Notes: generated by a model from the letters alone, not told the origin. Positions 53,321-63,822 are shown, counted from the first letter of the stretch. The stretch: 64,000 bases of DNA from Saccharomonospora glauca K62 (GCF_000243395.2 NZ_CM001484.1:3830662-3894661), one strand, 5' to 3'. A program made the numbers and translations.

Positions 53321-53360
53321 CGAAGGCCACCGTCCCTCACACGGGATGCGGTGGCCTTCG
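53321..53360. terminator. Bidirectional terminator
   Basis: CGAAGGCCACCG pairs perfectly with CGGTGGCCTTCG across a 16-nt loop, between the DUF1023 gene and the convergent citrate synthase gene. Confidence 0.75.
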
Positions 53361-53382
53361 ATCGTCTTCGGCGTCGAGACGC

Positions 53383-54696
<1,314 letters not shown>

Positions 54697-54861
54697 GCAC
54701 ATGCCTCTCACGGTCACACGGGCCGGTTGTGACCGCAGGTCGTGCGGGTCACCTACTTCGCACACCGCCCCGCTGGGGTATGAATGCCCTCTAACGCTAG
54801 TCCAGAAGAGGCGGGTTACGCAGCCGTGGCGTTACCCACAGCTAACGTAGTGCGACCAGGT

Positions 54862-55791
54862 TCACACGCACTGCTGCAGTTCGTCCTCGGTCGGTGGTTC
54901 CGCACCACTGCGCGAGACCGTGACCGCCGCCGCACGCGACGCGTACGTCAACAACTCGCGGCAGTCGTCCTCGGACAACGCGGAGAGGTCTTTCACCTGG
55001 TTACGCACCAGCCATGCCAGCAGGGCCCCCTGCACCGTGTCGCCCGCGCCGATCGTGTCGACCACCTCGACCGTGGCACCGGGCACAGTGACGTCCAGTC
55101 CCGAGGACGTGAGAAGAACCACTCCCTCCGCGCCTTTGGTCAAGACCACTGCGCTCGGGCCGGCGTCGAGCCACGACCGCGCGGCGGCGAGGACGTCGGC
55201 GACGTCGGTGACCCCGGCGAGCCAGCAGGCGTCGTCCAGCGACACCTTGAGCAACTCCACCGACGGCAGCCACGACGAGAAGCGCACGCGGTAGGCGTCC
55301 GGATCGGCGATCATGTCGGCCCGGACGTTCGGGTCGACAGCGGTCAACACCCCGCGTTCGTGCTCGCGGCGCAACACGGTCTCGTACACGCTCGCGCCGG
55401 GTTCGAGCACCATTCCCAGGGTTCCCACCGACAATGCCGTGGTGCCCTCGGGCAGAGGGCCGGGGTCGGAGACGAGACGATCGGCGGTGCCGTCGGTGTA
55501 GAAGCTGTACCGGGCACTGGAGTCGTCGTCGAGTGTCACCACCGCGAGCGTGGTCGGTTCCGGTCCCCGCTGCACCAGCGAAGTGTCCACCCCGGACGCC
55601 TCAAGCCTGCGGACGAGCGCGTCACCGAAGGCATCGGTGGACACACGGGACAGAAACGCCGTGGGCGCGCCGAGACGTGCCGCGGCGAGTGCCACGTTGT
55701 ACGGACCACCCCCGAGCCGGGGGGCCAGCAGGTCACCTTCGGGACCGGCCGGGACAAGATCGACGAGCGCTTCGCCACCGGAGACAATCAC
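54862..55791 (-). CDS. PfkB-family carbohydrate kinase (fructokinase-like)
   Basis: The 309-residue protein has both PfkB signatures: GGGPYNVALAAARLGAPTAF (N-terminal substrate side) and VVDTIGAGDTVQGALLAWLV (anion hole, catalytic Asp in GAGD). The start is a GTG (VIVSGGEALVDLVPAGPEGD). Fructose or a related sugar is the likely substrate; ATP binds at the C-terminal end. The TetR gene ends 71 bp upstream in the same direction. Confidence 0.88.
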   Translation of the reverse strand: MIVSGGEALVDLVPAGPEGDLLAPRLGGGPYNVALAAARLGAPTAFLSRVSTDAFGDALVRRLEASGVDTSLVQRGPEPTTLAVVTLDDDSSARYSFYTDGTADRLVSDPGPLPEGTTALSVGTLGMVLEPGASVYETVLRREHERGVLTAVDPNVRADMIADPDAYRVRFSSWLPSVELLKVSLDDACWLAGVTDVADVLAAARSWLDAGPSAVVLTKGAEGVVLLTSSGLDVTVPGATVEVVDTIGAGDTVQGALLAWLVRNQVKDLSALSEDDCRELLTYASRAAAVTVSRSGAEPPTEDELQQCV

Positions 55792-55862
55792 AGTCGCGCA
55801 TGCTAGTGCCTCACGCGGTGAGTTCCCGGGGGACGAGACGCTCGGTCTGACGGCGTCTCGCG

Positions 55863-56438
55863 CTATACCCGCAGCCCGTTCAACAACAGTTCCGCCAGTG
55901 CCTCGAACGCCTCGGCGTCGGTCGTGTGGGCCCGTGAACCCACCACGCCGGACTGGATCGCTTCGACGAGGATCCCGGTCATCTCGGCGATCGCATCGGC
56001 GTGGGCGTCGCGGAAGACCCCCTGCTCCACGCCGTCGGCGATGAACTGCCGGATTCGCCGCGCCGCGGCCTCGGAGTTGAACGCGTACACCGCGCGGGTG
56101 GGCTCGAACGCCGCAACGTCGGCCAGGAACGCCGCCGAGGCACGGTCGAGCTCCTCCGACGCCCCGGCCAGGTAGGTGCGCACCGCCACGGCGGCGTCGG
56201 TGATGCCCGCGACCCGTGCCTCGATCCGCTCGGTGGCGCCTCGGAAGAAGTGCGCCACGACCTTGACCGCGAGCTGCTCCTTGCTCGCCGCGAGCGCGTA
56301 CAGCGTGGTCTTCGAGCAGCGCAGTTTCGCCGCCAGGTCGTCGAGGGTGAACGAGAGGAAGCCCTCGGCGAGGAACAGCTCCTCCAACTCGGCGAGCAAC
56401 GCCCGCTGCCGACGGGTCCGGGGCCCAGTGGAAGACAT
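55863..56438 (-). CDS. TetR-family transcriptional regulator
   Basis: I take MSSTGPRTRRQRALLAELEE (ATG 56436-56438; an in-frame ATG 9 nt upstream is equally possible). The helix-turn-helix is LFLAEGFLSFTLDDLAAKLRCSKTTLYALAASKEQLAVKVV; the C-terminal domain contains RRIRQFIADGVEQGVFRDAH. It diverges from an acyl-CoA dehydrogenase gene, with two AGTACT half-sites in the 72-bp gap, so it probably represses itself and that gene in response to an acyl-CoA. The PfkB gene follows at 71 bp. Confidence 0.87.
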   Translation of the reverse strand: MSSTGPRTRRQRALLAELEELFLAEGFLSFTLDDLAAKLRCSKTTLYALAASKEQLAVKVVAHFFRGATERIEARVAGITDAAVAVRTYLAGASEELDRASAAFLADVAAFEPTRAVYAFNSEAAARRIRQFIADGVEQGVFRDAHADAIAEMTGILVEAIQSGVVGSRAHTTDAEAFEALAELLLNGLRV

Positions 56439-56457
56439 GGACACCATCGTACGTTTT

Positions 56458-56483
56458 AGTACTCTAGTTGAGACTTCAGTACT
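56458..56483. promoter_or_regulatory. Paired AGTACT sites upstream of TetR and acyl-CoA dehydrogenase
   Basis: AGTACT at 56458-56463 and again at 56478-56483 are each self-complementary, separated by 14 bp (centres 20 bp apart, about two helical turns). They lie in the 72-bp divergent gap. A TetR dimer-of-dimers site is plausible. Confidence 0.45.
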
Positions 56484-56510
56484 ATTCGCAGTACACCTTC
56501 GGAGGCAACG

Positions 56511-57677
56511 ATGCCCGCGACGTCCGCGCGGCCCACCGTGCAGCGCCTGCTCCCCGACACCGAGTCCGAGGACCTGCTGGCCCTCGCCCGCGAGATCGCT
56601 CGTGACGAGCTGGCGCCCCTGGCGGCCGAGTACGAGGAGAAGGAGATCTTCCCCCGCGAACAGTTCCGCGTCCTGGGCCGAGCCGGCCTGCTGGGACTGC
56701 CGTACTCGCAGCGCTGGGGCGGCGGCGAGGTGCCGTACGAGGTATATCTCCAAGTACTCGAAGAGATCGCCGCGGCCTGGATGTCGGTGGGCGTCGGCCT
56801 GTCCGTGCACACGATGTCGTGCTACGCGCTCGCCGAGTACGGCACCGACGAGCAACGCGACCGCTGGCTGCCCGCGATGCTGGAGGGCGAGCTGCTGGGC
56901 GCGTACGCGCTGTCGGAACCCCACGCCGGCTCCGACGCCGCCGCACTGACGACGCGGGCTCGACGTGACGGTGACTGCTACGTGGTCAACGGGGTGAAGG
57001 CGTGGACCACCCACGGCGGCCACGCCGACTACTACACGACGATGGTGCGCACGTCGGACGACGGAGGCCGGGGCATCAGTTGCCTGCTCGTGGACGGTGC
57101 CACGCCCGGACTGTCCGCCGCGCCGCCCGAGCGGAAGATGGGCCTCACCGGGTCCGCCACGACCCAGATGATCTTCGAGGACGCCCGCGTGGACGCCGAT
57201 CGGCTCATCGGCGCCGAGGGGCAGGGGCTGAAGATCGCGCTGTCGTCACTGGCCTCGGGCAGGCTCGGCATCGCGGCCTGCTCGGTGGGGCTCGCCCAGG
57301 CCGCCCTCGACGAGGCCGTCGCCTACGCGAAGCAGCGCACGCAGTTCGGCAAGCCGATCATCGACTTCCAGGGGTTGGAGTTCCTGCTCGCCGACATGGC
57401 CGCCGCCGTGGACTCCGCGCGGGCGATGTACCTCGACGCCGCGCGGCGCCGCGACCGGGGGTGGGCGTTCACCCGGCAGTCGTCGGTGGCGAAACTCGTC
57501 GCCACCGACGCCGCCATGAAGGTGACCACCGACGCCGTCCAGGTCTTCGGCGGCGCCGGGTACACCCGCGACTTCCCCGTGGAGCGCTACCTGCGCGAGG
57601 CGAAGGTGCCCCAGATCTTCGAGGGCACCAACCAGATCCAGCGCATGGTCATCGCGCGGGAACTGCGCAAGCTGTGA
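56511..57677 (+). CDS. Acyl-CoA dehydrogenase
   Basis: The ATG at 56511 follows CGGAGGCAACG. The 388-residue protein has the family signatures [20 protein letters not shown] and [20 protein letters not shown], with catalytic Glu in [12 protein letters not shown]. The sequence fits short- or branched-chain acyl-CoA dehydrogenases (glutaryl/isovaleryl-like). It is controlled most likely by the divergent TetR. It probably feeds electrons to ETF. Confidence 0.92.
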   Translation: MPATSARPTVQRLLPDTESEDLLALAREIARDELAPLAAEYEEKEIFPREQFRVLGRAGLLGLPYSQRWGGGEVPYEVYLQVLEEIAAAWMSVGVGLSVHTMSCYALAEYGTDEQRDRWLPAMLEGELLGAYALSEPHAGSDAAALTTRARRDGDCYVVNGVKAWTTHGGHADYYTTMVRTSDDGGRGISCLLVDGATPGLSAAPPERKMGLTGSATTQMIFEDARVDADRLIGAEGQGLKIALSSLASGRLGIAACSVGLAQAALDEAVAYAKQRTQFGKPIIDFQGLEFLLADMAAAVDSARAMYLDAARRRDRGWAFTRQSSVAKLVATDAAMKVTTDAVQVFGGAGYTRDFPVERYLREAKVPQIFEGTNQIQRMVIARELRKL

Positions 57678-57707
57678 CCGGGCGGGAAACGCGCCCGAGG
57701 TGACCCC

Positions 57708-58919
57708 TCACTCGCGATAACGGCGGTCGGCGACGACACCCTCGCCGGCCGCCTCGTCGTAGTGGTACACCTCGCGGCCCCGCACGAACACCCGCAGAGC
57801 GCGGTTCATCACGTTGAGCGGGTCGCCGGACCAGATCACCACGTCGGCGTCCAAGCCCGGCTTGAGCGCTCCCACGCGGTCGTCGAGCCCCAGGATGCGG
57901 GCCGGGTTGATCGTCAGCGCCCGCAGCGCCGTCTCCGGGTCCAGGCCTTCCTTGACCGCGAGCGCGGCCTGGTAGACGAGGAAGTTGATCGGGACGACCG
58001 GGTGGTCGGTGGTGATCGCGATCTGTACGCCAGCACGCGCGAGGATGCCCGCCGATCGCAGGGTGCGCTGGCGCAGCTCGACCTTGCTCCGGCTGGTGAA
58101 CAGCGGCCCGAGGATCACCGGAACGTTGCGCTCGGCGAGGAAGTCGGCGATGAGGTGGCCCTCGGTGCCGTGGTTGACCACCAGCTTGTAGCCGAACTCC
58201 TCCGCGATCCGCACGGCCGTGACGATGTCGTCGGCGCGGTGTGTGTGCTGGTCCCAGTACAGCTCGCCGTCGAGGACGCGGGTCAGCGTCTCCATGGTCA
58301 GGTCCGTCTCGAACGGCTTGCCCTCGGCGCGGGCGGCCTCGCGCTGGGCCGCGTAGTTACGCGCCTTGGTGAACGCCTCCCTCAGCACCGCCGCGACGCC
58401 GAGCCGCGTCGAGGGGGTCTTGTCCTTCTCGCCGTAGACCCGCTTGGGGTTCTCCCCGAGCGCGCTCTTCACGCTCACGTGCTCGGCGAAGAGCATGTCG
58501 AGCACCGTCCGGCCCCACGTCTTCACGCCGACCGTCTGGCCGCCGATCGGGTTGCCGGAACCGGGCTTGATCACGACACTCGTGACACCGCCGGACAGCG
58601 CGTCGTCGAAGCCCACCTCGTACGGGTCGATGCCGTCGATGGCACGGAACCGGGCGCCGTTCGGGTCGGTCATCTCGTTGGTGTCGTTACCCGACCAGCC
58701 CTCGCCCTCCTCGTGCACGCCGAGGTGCGCGTGGGCGTCGATGAAGCCGGGCAGCACCCAGGAGCCGGACGCGTCGACGATGTCCGCGCCGTCGGGCACC
58801 TCGACCTCCGAGGAGGCACCCACGGCGCGGATCTTGCCGTTCTCCATAAGCACGGTGCCCCCGTCGATCGGTTGCCCGTCGACGGGGACCACGTAGCCGC
58901 CAATGATCGCAGTCGTCAT
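57708..58919 (-). CDS. Amidohydrolase (imidazolonepropionase-like)
   Basis: The 403-residue protein has the binuclear metal site of the amidohydrolase superfamily: VLPGFIDAHAHLGVHEEGE (H-x-H), QHTHRADDIV, VVNHGTEGHL and TTDHPVV. The ALTINPARILGLDDRVGALK and DADVVIWSGDPLNVMN blocks are typical of cytosolic imidazolonepropionase/atrazine-type enzymes. The substrate is unknown. It starts 11 nt after the aldose epimerase gene and is surely in one operon with it. Confidence 0.88.
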   Translation of the reverse strand: MTTAIIGGYVVPVDGQPIDGGTVLMENGKIRAVGASSEVEVPDGADIVDASGSWVLPGFIDAHAHLGVHEEGEGWSGNDTNEMTDPNGARFRAIDGIDPYEVGFDDALSGGVTSVVIKPGSGNPIGGQTVGVKTWGRTVLDMLFAEHVSVKSALGENPKRVYGEKDKTPSTRLGVAAVLREAFTKARNYAAQREAARAEGKPFETDLTMETLTRVLDGELYWDQHTHRADDIVTAVRIAEEFGYKLVVNHGTEGHLIADFLAERNVPVILGPLFTSRSKVELRQRTLRSAGILARAGVQIAITTDHPVVPINFLVYQAALAVKEGLDPETALRALTINPARILGLDDRVGALKPGLDADVVIWSGDPLNVMNRALRVFVRGREVYHYDEAAGEGVVADRRYRE

Positions 58920-58930
58920 AGTTCGTTACG

Positions 58931-59842
58931 CTAACGAATATCGACGACGAGACCCCACGAACCTCGCCAGGACGCGCCGGGTTCCAACTCGATGAGGTCG
59001 GTTCCCGAGTTCAACGCGTCGGCGGGACACGTCATCGGCTCGACGGCGATCGCCCTTCCCCGCCCCGGATAGTCCGACGGCGTGAACACCTGGACCCACC
59101 CGAAGTCGGGGTCGGCCCACAGGTCGAGCGTCGTGTCGTGGTGGGACAGCAGATGGTGGTACCTGCCGTCGCCGTAGGGGACCAACCCCCCGAACGCCGT
59201 GTCGAGGTCCAGACCACCCACGATGCGCCCGTCCCGCAGGTCGTAGTCGGTGCCGTCGACGTCGATCTCCTCACCGAAGGGCAGCTGCTCGTCGGCGACG
59301 TAGGGCCGAACCCGTGACGCCGCGAGCGTGAGCGTCAGCTCGTCGGTGGGCACGTCACCGATCCGCAGGTACGGGTGCGTGCCCACACCGAAACCGATGG
59401 GCTTGTCGCCCTCGTTGCGCACCTCGTGGGTGACGGTGAGCCCGCGCGGGGCCAGGTCGTAGGTGATCTCCGTACGCAGCGGCACCGGCCACCCCGGCTC
59501 GGCCCCGACGTCCACCGCGAGCCGGATGAACCACTCGCCGTGCTCCAGCAGCTCCCATTCCTTGTGGCGCACGAGGCCGTGGATGGCGTTGCCGCGCGCC
59601 TCCTCGGTGACCTCCAGCTCCTGGGGCTGGCCGTCGTAGGTCCACCGCGCACCCTTCGTGCGGTTCGGCCACGGGAACAACACCTGCCCCGCGGCCTTCG
59701 GGGGTGTCGCGTCCTCGTCGAACGTCTCCAGGTAGGGCACCTTGTTGACCTCGAACGCCCGTAGTCCGGCCCCGATCTCGGTGACCACGGCGCGGGCGCC
59801 GCCCCTGGTCAATTCGAACTGTTCCCCCGTCGGTTTCGCCAT
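58931..59842 (-). CDS. Aldose 1-epimerase family protein
   Basis: I start at MAKPTGEQFELTRGGARAVV (ATG 59840-59842), 303 residues. GalM-type features: LFPWPNRTKGARWTYDGQPQ, NAIHGLVRHKEW (substrate His), VGTHPYLRIG (catalytic His) and AVEPMTCPADALNSGTDLIE (catalytic Glu). It mutarotates aldoses. The amidohydrolase gene follows in the same operon. It diverges from the TetR/metallo-hydrolase operon; the 55-bp gap contains a TAGACCAGTC site that may affect both promoters. Confidence 0.9.
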   Translation of the reverse strand: MAKPTGEQFELTRGGARAVVTEIGAGLRAFEVNKVPYLETFDEDATPPKAAGQVLFPWPNRTKGARWTYDGQPQELEVTEEARGNAIHGLVRHKEWELLEHGEWFIRLAVDVGAEPGWPVPLRTEITYDLAPRGLTVTHEVRNEGDKPIGFGVGTHPYLRIGDVPTDELTLTLAASRVRPYVADEQLPFGEEIDVDGTDYDLRDGRIVGGLDLDTAFGGLVPYGDGRYHHLLSHHDTTLDLWADPDFGWVQVFTPSDYPGRGRAIAVEPMTCPADALNSGTDLIELEPGASWRGSWGLVVDIR

Positions 59843-59867
59843 ACGGGAGACGATACCGACCAACGAA

Positions 59868-59889
59868 CTATCTAGACCAGTCGTCATAG
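59868..59889. promoter_or_regulatory. LmrA/YxaF-type operator containing TAGACCAGTC
   Basis: TAGACCAGTC occupies 59873-59882, flanked by CTAT and CATAG, 9 bp before the listed TetR ATG. TAGACCAGT is the core of the LmrA/YxaF box described in Bacillus subtilis. The TetR encoded next belongs to the same subgroup, so autoregulation is very plausible. Confidence 0.65.
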
Positions 59890-59897
59890 TAAGCGCT

Positions 59898-60485
59898 ATG
59901 GTGTCGTCCATGCCGAGACAGACGGACACCCGGCAGCGAATGCTGCGCACCGCGGCCGAGTTGCTGCGCACGCAGGGCTATCACGCCACCGGACTGAACC
60001 AGGTGCTCACCGCAAGCGCCGCGCCCAAGGGATCGCTCTACTTCCACTTCCCCGGCGGCAAGGAACAACTCGCGGGCGAGGCCCTCACCCTGGCGGGACG
60101 GGAACTCGCCACCACGCTCGAAAGCGTGCTGGCCGAGGCGGGCGGACTCACGGAGGGCCTCGAAGCGATGGTGGACCACCTCGCCGAAGGGCTCGAAGCC
60201 TCGAACTTCCGACAGGGCTGCCCCCTCTCGACGACGGCTCTCGACGCGGGGGCGGACAGCGAACCGATCCGGCAGGCCTGCTCGGGCGGCTTCGACGCCT
60301 GGCACCACGTGCTGGTCGACCACCTCGCCTCCCACGGCGTCGAGCCCGAGGCGGCCGACGAGCTGGCCACCACGGTGCTCGCCGCCGTCGAAGGAGCACT
60401 GCTACTGGCCAGGACCCGCCGGGACGTCACCCCACTGCGCATCGTCGGACGACAACTGCGAACCCTGGCGGAAGGAGCGAAGTGA
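59898..60485 (+). CDS. TetR-family regulator, LmrA/YxaF subgroup
   Basis: The ATG at 59898 (MVSSMPRQTDTRQRMLRTAA) or the in-frame ATG at 59910 may be the start; 195 or 191 residues. The DNA-binding part (LLRTQGYHATGLNQVLTASA, APKGSLYFHFPGGKEQLAGE) has the GLNQ and PKGSLYFHFPGGKEQL signatures of the LmrA/YxaF subgroup. The ligand domain has a CPLSTTALDAGADSEPIRQA stretch. It overlaps the next gene by 4 nt, so the two form an operon. Confidence 0.9.
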   Translation: MVSSMPRQTDTRQRMLRTAAELLRTQGYHATGLNQVLTASAAPKGSLYFHFPGGKEQLAGEALTLAGRELATTLESVLAEAGGLTEGLEAMVDHLAEGLEASNFRQGCPLSTTALDAGADSEPIRQACSGGFDAWHHVLVDHLASHGVEPEAADELATTVLAAVEGALLLARTRRDVTPLRIVGRQLRTLAEGAK

Positions 60486-61321
60486 TGCGGGTACACCACC
60501 TCGACTGCGGCACGATGCATCCTCCCGGCGGCCGCCTCGTCGACGGCCGGCCCGGACTGTTCCGGCGCGCCGAACTCGTCTGTCACTGCCTGCTCGTCGA
60601 GACCGACTCCGAACTCGTGCTCGTGGAGACGGGTCTGGGACTCCGCGCCGCCACGCACCCGGAGGAATGGCTCGGGCGCAACTTCGTCAAGCTCTTTCAC
60701 CCCGTGCTCGACCCCGAGATCACCGCCGTACGGCAGATCGAGCGGCTGGGTTACTCGCCGTCGGACGTGCGGCACGTGGTGCTGACCCACCTCGACCGCG
60801 ACCACGCAGGCGGTCTCGCCGACTTCCCCCACGCCACCGTGCACGTCCACGAGGCCGAACTCCGGGCGTTGCGGGCTCAGACCGACGGCCGGGAACAGCC
60901 ACGGTACTGGGCGAAGCACTTCGCGCACGGCCCGCGGTTCGAGTCGTACTCGGCCGACGGGGAGTCGTGGTTCGGCTTCGAGGCCGTCCGGGAGCTCAAG
61001 GGCCTGCCGCCCGAGATCCTGCTTGTGCCTCTGGCGGGCCACACGCGCGGACACACGGGCGTCGCGATCGACACGGGTACGCGCTGGCTGTTCCACGCGG
61101 GCGACGCCTACTACCATCCCAACGCGCTCGACCCGGCGGGCCCGAAGGTGCCGTGGGGCCTCGGGCTCTTCGAACGCCGCATGGAGACCATCGCCGGAAG
61201 CCGACTGCGCAACCGACGACGGCTGGCCGAGCTGATTCGCACGCCCGGCGCGACGGTGTCGGTGTTCAACGCCCACGACGCCACCGACTTCGCCCGGATG
61301 GCGGGCTCCCACAAGGGCTGA
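60482..61321 (+). CDS. Metallo-beta-lactamase-fold hydrolase
   Basis: A GTG overlaps the TetR stop, or the next ATG is the start; 279 residues. The metal site reads HVVLTHLDRDHAGGL (H-x-D-x-DH variant of HxHxDH), then PLAGHTRGHTGVAI and LFHAGDAYYH (metal-bridging Asp). This variant is common in lactonase- and quorum-quenching-like MBL proteins (AttM/AiiA group has HxHxDH), so the first metal ligand differs. It is the likely target of the adjacent TetR. Substrate unknown. Confidence 0.85.
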   Translation: MMRVHHLDCGTMHPPGGRLVDGRPGLFRRAELVCHCLLVETDSELVLVETGLGLRAATHPEEWLGRNFVKLFHPVLDPEITAVRQIERLGYSPSDVRHVVLTHLDRDHAGGLADFPHATVHVHEAELRALRAQTDGREQPRYWAKHFAHGPRFESYSADGESWFGFEAVRELKGLPPEILLVPLAGHTRGHTGVAIDTGTRWLFHAGDAYYHPNALDPAGPKVPWGLGLFERRMETIAGSRLRNRRRLAELIRTPGATVSVFNAHDATDFARMAGSHKG

Positions 61322-61381
61322 CACTCAAACCTTGGCGCTTTGCCCCAAGGAAACTCACCGAAAGAATAAGCCTTTTAGGAC

Positions 61382-61404
61382 AGTTCACAGTGAACTAAAG
61401 TTCA
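61382..61404. promoter_or_regulatory. Palindrome AGTTCACAGTGAACT with extra half-site
   Basis: AGTTCACAGTGAACT (61382-61396) is a perfect 15-bp dyad around a central A; AGTTCA follows at 61399-61404. It lies in the G/C-poor gap of about 220 bp before the efflux gene. Dyads of this type are bound by GntR, TetR and IclR-like regulators; none is assigned. Confidence 0.5.
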
Positions 61405-61497
61405 TAGCTGACACGGGCGAACCCCCGACACCCCGGTCGGCGGCCGCGACCATTCACCCCGCCACACGAAGTCGGATCTTGTCGAAAACTCCCTCGG

Positions 61498-61521
61498 TAG
61501 CTAAATTTCTTAGTAGCTAAG
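61498..61521. promoter_or_regulatory. Candidate MarR operator before the efflux gene
   Basis: TAGCTAA (61498-61504) and TTAGTAGCTAAG (61510-61521) repeat in an AT-rich stretch 20 bp before the efflux start. TTAGCAATTGAG, matching 8 of 12 positions, lies 50 bp upstream of the convergent marR gene (63873-63884). The shared pattern suggests one MarR protein binds both. Confidence 0.4.
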
Positions 61522-61540
61522 ATAACTAGGGGGTGTGATG

Positions 61541-63280
61541 ATGTCCGACGTCCTCGACACGCGGCCCCCGGCCGGGGCGGCTCGCACCACCGGGCGCGGG
61601 CTCGCGGTCCTGGTGACCGTGTTGACCGCGGCCTTCATGGATTTCCTGGACAACGGGATCGTCGTTCTCGCCGCACCCGCGATCCAGGCCGATCTCGGCG
61701 GTGGTTCGGCCGCCATGGAAATGACCATCGCGGGGTACACGCTCGCGTTCGCGCTCGGGCTGGTGACCGGCGGCAGGCTGGGCGACATCGTCGGCCGCAA
61801 GAAGATGTTCCTCCTCGGAACAGCCCTGTTCGTGGTCACTTCGCTGGGCTGCGGCCCGGCCCCGAGCATCGAGCTGCTCATCGTGGCCCGTGTCCTGCAG
61901 GGACTTTCGGCGGCGGCCATGGTTCCCCAGGTACTCGCCATCATCAAGTCGGCCTTCCCCCCCCCGGAGCGCCTGAAGGGGCCCCTCGCGGCGTTCGGCG
62001 CGATGTCCGGAGTGGCCAACGTGAGCGGCCCGCTCATCGCGGGCGTACTGATCGAGCACGACTTCGCCGGGCTCGGCTGGCGAGTGGTCTTCCTGATCAA
62101 CGTGCCGGTCGGGGTGCTCGTCCTCGGTGCCGCGCTGCTCCTGGTATCCGAGACCCGGTCGGCCCGTCCCCCGACGCTGGATCTGCTGGGCGTCGGCGTG
62201 GTGACGCTGGCGCTACTGCTACTGCTCTTCCCACTCGTCGAAGGTCCCACGCTCGATTGGCCGGCGTGGATCTTCCTCGTCCTGGCGGCCTCGGCCCCCG
62301 TGTTCGCCTGGTTCTGGTCGGTGGAACGGTGTCGGGAGCAGCAGGGTCGCTCGCCCCTGTTGCCGCCGTCGGTCTTCGCCAACCGCACCTTGCTCGCCGG
62401 GCTCGTGGTTCACGTCCTGTTGTTCTCCGGCATCGCGTCGTTCTTCATGATCTCCACGATCACCTTGCAAGCGGGGCTCGACTTCACGGTGCTAGCCGCC
62501 GGGATGACCTCGTTGCCCTGGCCCATCGCCATCACCGTGTTCTCGGGTATCGGGTTGGCCTTCGTGGCCAAGCTCGGCCGCAACCTGCTCTCCCTCGGCG
62601 CGGTGATCATGGTCGCGGGCATGGCGACGCTGATGTGGTCCGCCCTGTCGAACGGCGCCGAGCTCGAAGCACTCGACCTCGCTCCGGGACTCGCCCTCTC
62701 CGGTATCGGAATGGCCTTCATCGCCCCGAGTCTGATGGACCTGGTGCTCGCCGGGGCCGGGAACCGGGACGCCGGGGCGATCAGCGGCGTCCTCAACACG
62801 GCGTTGCAGGTGGGCACGGCCCTGGGAATCGCGTTGCTCGGCGTGATCTTCTTCGGAAGGTTGGAGACCCACGGCGCCGCGCAGACGGAGCACGTGATCG
62901 ACGACGTCCGTGCCGCGGCGGCCTCCGCGAACGTGCCCGACAACCGTGCCGACGACATCGCGGTCGCGTTCGGCCGGTGCTTCCGAGACCACTTCGGGGA
63001 AGGCGAGATCCGCGCCATGCCGGAAAGCTGCGGAGACGCCGGACGACTGCTCTCGGCCTATCCCGAGCTCGGCGCCGCGGTGACCGAGGTGACGGACCAC
63101 CACCGGGGCGAGGTCTTCACCCGGGCCTTCGCCGAGTCCCTGCTCTACAACGTCGGCGTCTTCGGCGCCAGCTTCCTGCTGATCTTCTTCCTGCCCCGGC
63201 GTATGACCGCCCCGGAACCGTCGGCGGAGAACCCGGACACCACGAGGAACCGGGCTCGACCACGAAACCATCCACTATAG
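61541..63280 (+). CDS. DHA2-family (14-TMS) drug efflux MFS transporter
   Basis: I prefer the ATG at 61541 (MSDVLDTRPPAGAARTT), 7 nt after AGGGGG; GTG/ATG codons lie 3 and 6 nt upstream. About 579 residues with 14 hydrophobic segments. MFS motif A is GGRLGDIVGRKKMFLLGT, motif C-like PLIAGVLIEHDFAGLGWRVV, and VLAIIKSAFPPPERLKG is DHA2-specific. It resembles EmrB/QacA proton-drug antiporters. The C-terminal NPDTTRNRARPRNHPL tail is charged and cytoplasmic. It is convergent with the MarR gene, which probably regulates it. Confidence 0.9.
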   Translation: MSDVLDTRPPAGAARTTGRGLAVLVTVLTAAFMDFLDNGIVVLAAPAIQADLGGGSAAMEMTIAGYTLAFALGLVTGGRLGDIVGRKKMFLLGTALFVVTSLGCGPAPSIELLIVARVLQGLSAAAMVPQVLAIIKSAFPPPERLKGPLAAFGAMSGVANVSGPLIAGVLIEHDFAGLGWRVVFLINVPVGVLVLGAALLLVSETRSARPPTLDLLGVGVVTLALLLLLFPLVEGPTLDWPAWIFLVLAASAPVFAWFWSVERCREQQGRSPLLPPSVFANRTLLAGLVVHVLLFSGIASFFMISTITLQAGLDFTVLAAGMTSLPWPIAITVFSGIGLAFVAKLGRNLLSLGAVIMVAGMATLMWSALSNGAELEALDLAPGLALSGIGMAFIAPSLMDLVLAGAGNRDAGAISGVLNTALQVGTALGIALLGVIFFGRLETHGAAQTEHVIDDVRAAAASANVPDNRADDIAVAFGRCFRDHFGEGEIRAMPESCGDAGRLLSAYPELGAAVTEVTDHHRGEVFTRAFAESLLYNVGVFGASFLLIFFLPRRMTAPEPSAENPDTTRNRARPRNHPL

Positions 63281-63342
63281 ATTCAACCCGAGCACCGAAA
63301 AGGCGGGAGCGAAAAAGTACGTCGAAAACTCGAACGAGCCCA

Positions 63343-63822
63343 TTATCGCTCGTCGGAATCGACCGTGTGGGAACGCAGAACCTCGGTCAGCTCCCGAAGA
63401 CATTCGAGGATCTTCTTCCGGTCCTCCGGAGAGTACTTCCGCAGAACTTTCCCCGCGCTCTCACCGAGGCTTCTGGTGATCGCGTTGACTTCCTCCAGCC
63501 GATCCTCGGGAAGTTCGATGTACACCTTTCTGCGGTCGGTCTCACTTCGCACTCGGCGCGCGTAACCGGCGCGCTCCAGCCGGTCGATGACGGCCGTGAC
63601 CGCGCCCGTGGTGAGGCCGGAGAGTTCGGCGAGCGCTCCCGCGGTCAGGGGCTTGTCCGCCTGCATGGCCAGGTCGAGGCACTTGTGGTCGGTGGCCGAG
63701 AGACCGAGACGCTCCGCAAGACGCGTGTGGAACAGCACCGTCGCCTGTCCGAGTTCCCGACCGACCCTGGCGATGGCGTCCACGTCACCGTCGTCGGCCT
63801 TCTTCCCACCGGCCACTGGCAC
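63343..63822 (-). CDS. MarR-family transcriptional regulator
   Basis: The GTG start follows GAGGTGAT. The 159-residue protein has a winged helix: SATDHKCLDLAMQADKPLTA, LAELSGLTTGAVTAVIDRLE, RAGYARRVRSETDRRKVYIE (DRRxx wing). The VLRKYSPEDRKKILECLREL helix completes the dimer interface. It lies convergent to the efflux pump gene and is its likely repressor, with candidate sites at 61498-61521 and 63873-63884. Confidence 0.9.
   Translation of the reverse strand: MPVAGGKKADDGDVDAIARVGRELGQATVLFHTRLAERLGLSATDHKCLDLAMQADKPLTAGALAELSGLTTGAVTAVIDRLERAGYARRVRSETDRRKVYIELPEDRLEEVNAITRSLGESAGKVLRKYSPEDRKKILECLRELTEVLRSHTVDSDER

Noticed and set aside
61957-61966. C-run inside the efflux gene as a frameshift
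   Set aside because: The frame continues correctly through it (F-P-P-P-E-R).
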